From: Halomonas sp. KG2
GTDB lineage: Bacteria; Pseudomonadota; Gammaproteobacteria; Pseudomonadales; Halomonadaceae
Reading direction: 5' to 3'
DNA length: 64,000 nt
NCBI GenBank assembly: GCA_030440445.1
Contig: CP098528.1
Span: 868,001-932,000, forward strand
Below are positions 59,915 to 64,000 of this stretch, piece by piece. The first letter of the stretch is position 1. Each line of letters starts with the position of its first letter. The notes below the pieces were generated by a model. That model saw only the letters and a program-made list of their open reading frames with translations, did no database searches and was not told the DNA's origin. The translations under genes were made by a program, and so were the position numbers.

Positions 59915-60778
59915 ATGAATAGCACTCCTTTTCAATTACTAGCCTGTCCGTTAGATGGCGAGCCGCTTCATCTGGCAGGCAGTACTTGGCGCTGCTCTGT
60001 TGGGCATAGCTTCGATGTTGCTAAGCAAGGTTACGTCAACTTGCTTCCGGTACAGCAAAAGCGTTCCGCTGATCCTGGTGACAGTAAGCTGATGGTGGCA
60101 GCAAGGCAGCGTTTTCTTGAGGCTGGTTACTATCAGCCCATTGCCCAGGCGGTAAGTAAACACCTGTTAAACCATGCTGATGCGCAATCTGCCAGCTCGC
60201 TATTTGGCTGCCTGGATGCTGGCTGCGGTGAAGGTTATTACTTGCGTGAGCTATCTCGTGCTGCATCGAATTCGCGGCCACTTTCATTGCTGGGGTTAGA
60301 TATTTCCAAGTGGGCAGTGCTGTCGGCGGCCAGACAAGATGATAAAAAATCTCCGCTTTGTCGTTGGGTTGTCGGGAGCAATGCGCACTTGCCAGTTCAA
60401 GCGGAGACGCTCGACAGTGTGCTGTGTATGTTTGGTTTTCCAGTGCATCACGAATTTGCGCGGGTATTAAAGCCGGGTGGCCTATTGGTGCAGGTTGAGG
60501 CAGGGGCGGGGCACCTGCGTGAGCTGAGGGAGGTGATTTATCCCACGCTTAAGCCAGACACGACAAGTGAACGGGAAGTGCCTGAGGGCTTTATCCAGTT
60601 GCACACAGAGTCACTTAACTATCAAATAACGCTGGAAGGGCAGGCATTAATTGGTGACCTATTAACGATGACGCCCCATCTTTACCGCGCCAGTCAGGAA
60701 GGCCGAGCACGTGCAGCGGCACTTGATGAGCTTACCCTGACGGTAGATGCCAAACTAATGGTGTATGAGCGTAAATAA
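59915..60778 (+). CDS. rlmA: 23S rRNA (guanine-745 N1)-methyltransferase RlmA
   Basis: The 287-residue protein has the RlmA zinc finger (LACPLDGEPL ... WRCSVGHSFDVAKQGYVNLLP), GDSKLMVAARQRFLEAGYYQPI, then a SAM-binding fold: LDAGCGEGYYLREL, LLGLDISKWAVLSAAR, VGSNAHLPVQAETLDSVLCMFGFPV. It modifies helix 35 of 23S rRNA. A bidirectional terminator follows. This is a core gene among accessory neighbours. Confidence 0.95.
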   Translation: MNSTPFQLLACPLDGEPLHLAGSTWRCSVGHSFDVAKQGYVNLLPVQQKRSADPGDSKLMVAARQRFLEAGYYQPIAQAVSKHLLNHADAQSASSLFGCLDAGCGEGYYLRELSRAASNSRPLSLLGLDISKWAVLSAARQDDKKSPLCRWVVGSNAHLPVQAETLDSVLCMFGFPVHHEFARVLKPGGLLVQVEAGAGHLRELREVIYPTLKPDTTSEREVPEGFIQLHTESLNYQITLEGQALIGDLLTMTPHLYRASQEGRARAAALDELTLTVDAKLMVYERK

Positions 60779-60866
60779 GGGGTGTTACAAATCCGACCAT
60801 ACTCTCTTTCTGCATCTTTATGCTAACTGTCTTTCATTTTGTCTTTCATTTTCAACATGCAAACGC

Positions 60867-60894
60867 AACAAGGCCCGCATAAGCGGGCCTTGTT
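60867..60894. terminator. bidirectional terminator between rlmA and the cold-shock gene
   Basis: AACAAGGCCCGC (60867-60878) pairs perfectly with GCGGGCCTTGTT (60883-60894) over 12 bp with the loop ATAA. It lies between two convergent genes, with T-rich ends inside the stem on both strands. Confidence 0.88.
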
Positions 60895-60939
60895 ATTCGA
60901 ACCTGTTAAGGTTCGAGCAAATTCTTAAACCGTTAAGGC

Positions 60940-61146
60940 TTAGGACATTTGCTTGATGTTAGAAGCCTGAAGGCCTTTCTTACCCTGGGTAACGTCAAAA
61001 GAAACGTTAGCACCTTCTTGAAGGGTTTTGAAACCGTCAGACTGAATTTCAGAGAAATGAGCAAAAAGGTCGTCGCCGCCGTCAGAAGGAGCGATGAAAC
61101 CAAAACCTTTAGTGTCGTTAAACCATTTAACTGTGCCAGTTGCCAT
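60940..61146 (-). CDS. CspA family cold-shock protein
   Basis: The 68-residue single-domain protein has RNP1 (KGFGFI) and RNP2 (DLFAHFS), starts [18 protein letters not shown] and is of typical length. It binds single-stranded RNA. AAGGA precedes the ATG. The 360-base interval upstream gives room for a long 5' leader as known for cold-shock mRNAs, though no cold box was identified. Confidence 0.96.
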   Translation of the reverse strand: MATGTVKWFNDTKGFGFIAPSDGGDDLFAHFSEIQSDGFKTLQEGANVSFDVTQGKKGLQASNIKQMS

Positions 61147-61510
61147 GATGTAGATCCTTTCGCGCTAATGCGCCGTAATAAAGTTCCTGGTATTACCCAG
61201 ATGAATAGTAGCGGGTGAAACAAGGAATACAATATCAGGCTGCCGAAATAGATCGTACACTTCTGAAACCATGCTGCTTGCTAACCAACTGACGCTACAG
61301 TGACATGATTTTTTCTTCGGGTCAAAGCTTTTTTATGAATATTTCCTGGGGGGTGGTGTCAGGACAGCGGTTACTTCCACCCCACTTTTCAGGTGCTTGG
61401 GGGCTTTACGGTGAGTCAGACCTTCAATGTTAAAAATGGTATCTTTGGCGAAGCACTTTTGAAACGACAACCCTGTCGGTAAGGCACGTTATCAAAACGA
61501 GGAGAATCCA
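61147..61510. other. intergenic region between divergent csp and deaminase genes
   Basis: It must hold the csp leader and promoter on the minus strand and a promoter for the deaminase on the plus strand. No strong hairpin, repeat or additional ORF with a ribosome site was recognised apart from short T-runs near 61311 and 61331. Confidence 0.5.
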
Positions 61511-61984
61511 ATGATTGCCGAACATGAATTGGCATACCTAAAGCGTGCGGTGGCTTTAGCAGAGGAGGCTTTAAATGCAGGGGATGAGCCATTTGGTAGC
61601 GTGCTGGTAAATGCCGAAGGTAAGGTGTTAGCCGAAGACCGTAATCGCATTGCCGGTGGAGATTCTACTCAGCATCCAGAGTTTTCGCTGGCCCGCTGGG
61701 CAGCGAACCATATGACGCCTGAAGAGCGCTCTAAAGCGACTGTCTATACCTCTGGAGAGCACTGTCCAATGTGTGCAGCGGCTCATGGGTGGGTAGGGCT
61801 AGGACGTATCGTTTACGTCAGTTCTTCTGAGCAGTTGGGAGCATGGTTGGCTGCACTTGGCGTAGCGCCACCTCCAGTCGCCCCGCTATCGATTAATGAG
61901 GTGGTGCCAGGTTTGACTGTTGATGGCCCAGTGCCTGGGCTGGACGAGCAAGTCCATGCCCTGCATCGCCGCTTGCATGCATAA
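61511..61984 (+). CDS. nucleoside deaminase-like zinc hydrolase
   Basis: The 157-residue protein has the cytidine deaminase-like fold: LKRAVALAEEALNAGDEPFGSVLVNAEGKVL, a first metal motif with HPE (QHPEFSLARWA) and a second with HCPMCAAAHGWVG, supplying His, the proton-shuttling Glu and two Cys ligands. It belongs to the tadA/guanine deaminase-like group; the spacing HPE rather than HAE marks a distinct branch, and the base it acts on is not known. GAGGAG precedes the ATG. A 16-bp hairpin terminator follows. Confidence 0.88.
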   Translation: MIAEHELAYLKRAVALAEEALNAGDEPFGSVLVNAEGKVLAEDRNRIAGGDSTQHPEFSLARWAANHMTPEERSKATVYTSGEHCPMCAAAHGWVGLGRIVYVSSSEQLGAWLAALGVAPPPVAPLSINEVVPGLTVDGPVPGLDEQVHALHRRLHA

Positions 61985-62059
61985 CATCAGGGCCGGGTTT
62001 TGAAGGGCTGGGTTTTAATTGTTTGGCAAGGCTCGGTAAGCAATGCATGGCCCAGAAAG

Positions 62060-62096
62060 ACAAACGCCGCCTTGTGCTCGACAAGGCGGCGTTTGT
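62060..62096. terminator. 16-bp perfect hairpin terminator
   Basis: ACAAACGCCGCCTTGT (62060-62075) and ACAAGGCGGCGTTTGT (62081-62096) pair without mismatch around GCTCG. It serves the convergent deaminase and YqaE genes. Confidence 0.85.
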
Positions 62097-62135
62097 TAAA
62101 TCGATGCAAAAAAGAGCATCAGTGCTTCAATATGC

Positions 62136-62309
62136 CTAGTGTTTCAATATGACATAGAAGGCGTGGATGATGCCTGGGATAAAGCCAAACAGCGTGAGAA
62201 TGATATTCAGCCAGAAATGTCCTTTGAAACCGACCTCAAAAAACACCCCTAGTGGGGGCAGAATAACGGCAAAGATCATCTTGATCGGGTCAGTTGCGGT
62301 AAACGCCAT
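62136..62309 (-). CDS. YqaE/Pmp3 family small membrane protein
   Basis: A 57-codon frame starts at the ATG at 62309, with AAAGGAGG immediately upstream, and ends at the TAG at 62136-62138. The product (two helices, KMIFAVILPPLGVFFEVG and FWLNIILTLFGFIPGIIHAFYV) is an unmistakable Pmp3/UPF0057 proteolipid with the PPLGV and IPGIIHA signatures. The family is linked to salt and cold tolerance through membrane potential. It is convergent with the deaminase gene. Confidence 0.93.
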   Translation of the reverse strand: MAFTATDPIKMIFAVILPPLGVFFEVGFKGHFWLNIILTLFGFIPGIIHAFYVILKH

Positions 62310-62545
62310 GCAGCCTCCTTTGCTTATACAGTCTGTTTGTTAATAACGAACAGGTTAATAACGTAGGTCTCTATAATGTAGATATCAATAACGGTTTTAG
62401 TGCTGATTGCTAATGCTGGCCTTTTAGCAACAGTGCGGTTCAGCGATTGAGCGTAACGTAGTCGCAATGATTAAGTTTGGCGAATCAGTGCGACCTAGGT
62501 ACGACCTCGTGTTTGGGCTATCGTTCACTTGCTTAGGTAGGCGTA

Positions 62546-62625
62546 TTCAAGAGCTTAGGTTTTCAAGAGCTTAGATTTTCAAGAACTTAGGTTTTCAAAA
62601 AATTAGATCTTCAAGAAATTAGGGC
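62546..62625 (+). repeat. 16-bp tandem repeat, five degenerate copies
   Basis: Five abutting units begin at 62546, 62562, 62578, 62594 and 62610: TTCAAGAGCTTAGGTT, TTCAAGAGCTTAGATT, TTCAAGAACTTAGGTT, TTCAAAAAATTAGATC, TTCAAGAAATTAGGGC. The array ends 38 bases before a TonB-dependent receptor start. It may be an array of binding sites in the promoter, or non-functional tandem duplication. Confidence 0.9.
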
Positions 62626-62663
62626 TGCGAAAGCCCATCGACTACAGATGAATAAGGAACGCC

Positions 62664-64000
62664 ATGAGTCACTATCTACCGTCATCACTGCTGCTCGCGA
62701 GCGTTGTTCTAGCCAGCCCTGTGTGGGCGCAGGCGCCCGGCGGTGAAGATGCGGTACTGCCTACAGTAGAGGTGAGCGCTCCGCGCTTAGCCCGCGAGCT
62801 GTATGCCACACCAGCGGCCGTTTCTACCTTGGAGAGCGAAGAAATTGCCCAAGGTCAGCAACGGGTGAGGTTGGATGAAGCGCTTAACCGAGTACCGGGG
62901 GTGTTTTTACAAAACCGCGATAACTTCGCCCAAGGGCAACGCATTGCTATTCGCGGCTTTGGCGCGCGTGCTCCATTTGGTGTGCGTGGGATTACCGTTA
63001 TGGTAGATGGCATTCCATACACACTTCCGGATGGTCAAGCGCAGTTGGATGCCATTGATTTAGACAGTGCCGAGCGTATTGAGGTGATTCGCGGGCCGTC
63101 TTCAGTGCTTTACGGTAATGCGGCTGGCGGAGTGATTGATGTGACCACTGCAGATGGGCGTGATAATCCTGGTACACGGCTGCGGATGGGCGCAGGTAGT
63201 GATGGCTATCAAAAAGTGGCACTGCAAAATGGCGGTGTACAGGGCGATTGGTCGCACCATATCAGTCTGACGGCGCTTAACGTTGATGGTTATCGTGAAC
63301 AAAGTTCAACCGAGAAGTATTTGCTGAATGCAAAGTTGCGTCGAGAACTCGGCAGTGGGCGGGCGGTTACTGCGATTATTAATCTGCTGGAGAACCCCCG
63401 TTCGGAAGATCCCGGTGCACTTAATGCCCGTGAAGTTGCCGCTGGGCGCGATCAGGCTGCGCCCAATTCGCTAGCGCTAGATGCTGGGCAAAACGTCGAT
63501 CAGCAGCTGTTGGGTCTGCAATACGAAGACTTAGCGGCAGGGGATGGTGAGCTGTATCTCAAGGGCTTAATTGCTCAGCGTAGCTTTGAACAGCAGCTTC
63601 CATTTGTGGGCAGTAGTCGTTTGGGTTATCAGCGGGACTATATGGGCGCAAGCGCTGAATACCATCACGAGGTGGCGTTAGGGAGCCTGCCGCTGAGTTA
63701 TATCGTTGGGGTGGATGTGGCGCGCCAAGAGGATGAGCGTTTTCGTAATAATGTCGATGCCCAGGGAGTAGTTGGCGAGCAGTTAGCGGATGAAACCCAA
63801 ACTGCGGCGTCCGCTGGCGTGTTTGCCCAAGGGGATTTAGCGCTCTCGGAACAGGTCACGCTCTCGTTGGGCGCGCGATATGACCGGGTGGCGCTAGACG
63901 TCGACGATACGTTTCTTGATGACGGAGATCAAAGCGGGAAGCGTACCTTTAACGAGTGGAGTGGCTCGGCGGGGCTAAGCTATCGCTATCGTCCGCAGCA
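62664..64000 (+). CDS. TonB-dependent receptor (3' partial)
   Basis: The reading frame runs open to the right edge (445 codons visible). AAGGA precedes the ATG. The signal peptide is SLLLASVVLASPVWAQ; the plug has LPTVEVSAPRLARELYATPAAVSTL, RLDEALNRVPGVFLQN, QRIAIRGFGARAPFGVRGITVMVDGIPYTLPDGQ and RIEVIRGPSSVLYGNAAGGVIDVTT, and barrel strands follow. The plug pattern resembles FecA/PfeA-like and outer-membrane receptors of the OprC/IrgA type; no STN domain is present. The substrate is undecided. A five-copy 16-bp repeat lies directly upstream. Confidence 0.93.
   Translation, partial: MSHYLPSSLLLASVVLASPVWAQAPGGEDAVLPTVEVSAPRLARELYATPAAVSTLESEEIAQGQQRVRLDEALNRVPGVFLQNRDNFAQGQRIAIRGFGARAPFGVRGITVMVDGIPYTLPDGQAQLDAIDLDSAERIEVIRGPSSVLYGNAAGGVIDVTTADGRDNPGTRLRMGAGSDGYQKVALQNGGVQGDWSHHISLTALNVDGYREQSSTEKYLLNAKLRRELGSGRAVTAIINLLENPRSEDPGALNAREVAAGRDQAAPNSLALDAGQNVDQQLLGLQYEDLAAGDGELYLKGLIAQRSFEQQLPFVGSSRLGYQRDYMGASAEYHHEVALGSLPLSYIVGVDVARQEDERFRNNVDAQGVVGEQLADETQTAASAGVFAQGDLALSEQVTLSLGARYDRVALDVDDTFLDDGDQSGKRTFNEWSGSAGLSYRYRPQ

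Noticed and set aside
1..64000. tRNA, rRNA, prophage or intact insertion sequence
   Set aside because: No cloverleaf-like sequence, ribosomal sequence, transposase or phage structural gene was recognised on reading both strands; a covariance-model search would be needed to exclude small RNAs.

Overview
The window reads as chromosomal DNA of a gammaproteobacterium, most likely Halomonas/Vreelandella (Halomonadaceae). This is inferred from gene content and protein sequences recognised by memory (MsrPQ, RlmA, an LplT-PlsC-acyl-ACP synthetase fusion, CmlA-like and Bcr-like exporters, SO_0444-type permease); no search was run. No rRNA, tRNA, CRISPR array, prophage or intact insertion sequence was seen. 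Genes are densely packed and dominated by accessory functions: efflux pumps each next to a regulator, iron uptake, oxidative-stress repair and small toxin-like modules.

Layout. 1-3.6 kb is a patchwork: a CPBP protease and an LprI-like protein of GC-rich composition, a scar where a LysR C-terminus abuts a DUF4357 C-terminus, a ParDE toxin-antitoxin pair and a Fic AMPylase with repeated operator sites. 3.6-11 kb: DUF808 protein, CmlA/FloR-type exporter, AraC regulator, TauE permease, RhuM-Fic/Doc protein, DUF1330 protein, Bcr/CflA exporter. 11-14.3 kb: siderophore receptor and PhzF enzyme. 14.3-20 kb: AAA ATPase, TetR/DHA2 exporter pair with a clear palindromic operator, DUF697-like protein, MerR/permease metal-efflux pair with a MerR-type promoter. 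20-23.5 kb: a 7-bp tandem repeat, a CynX/NimT exporter, relics of an AAA ATPase and a RidA gene, then intact RidA/LysR. 23.5-29.2 kb: AaeXAB-like (DUF1656-HlyD-FUSC) pump and an MFS/HTH pair with 17-bp direct repeats. 29.2-34.1 kb: FecI-FecR-receptor-esterase siderophore operon.

34-43 kb holds the most notable group: on the minus strand a secreted, very methionine-rich acidic peptide, an OmpR-type response regulator, a histidine kinase and MsrP-MsrQ lie in one direction. This resembles a periplasmic methionine-based oxidant-scavenging and repair system, but with a two-component system in place of the sigma/anti-sigma control known for Azospira MrpX. Divergent to it is a DUF2157-DUF4401-GDYXXLXY membrane cassette. 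43-49.4 kb: LysR/isochorismatase, a monooxygenase-domain membrane protein, two convergent pirins and an MscS channel.

49.4-53.3 kb contains a glutamate-racemase homologue in which both catalytic cysteines are serines, and a three-gene periplasmic unit (Tat-exported FAD amine oxidase, cytochrome c, secreted RidA) that looks like a cytochrome-linked amine dehydrogenase with its own imine hydrolase. 53.8-57 kb is an Aas-type fusion lacking its C-terminal adenylation subdomain. The remainder is LysR/EamA, RlmA, a cold-shock protein, a nucleoside deaminase, a Pmp3/YqaE peptide, a 16-bp tandem repeat and the 5' part of another TonB-dependent receptor that runs off the window.
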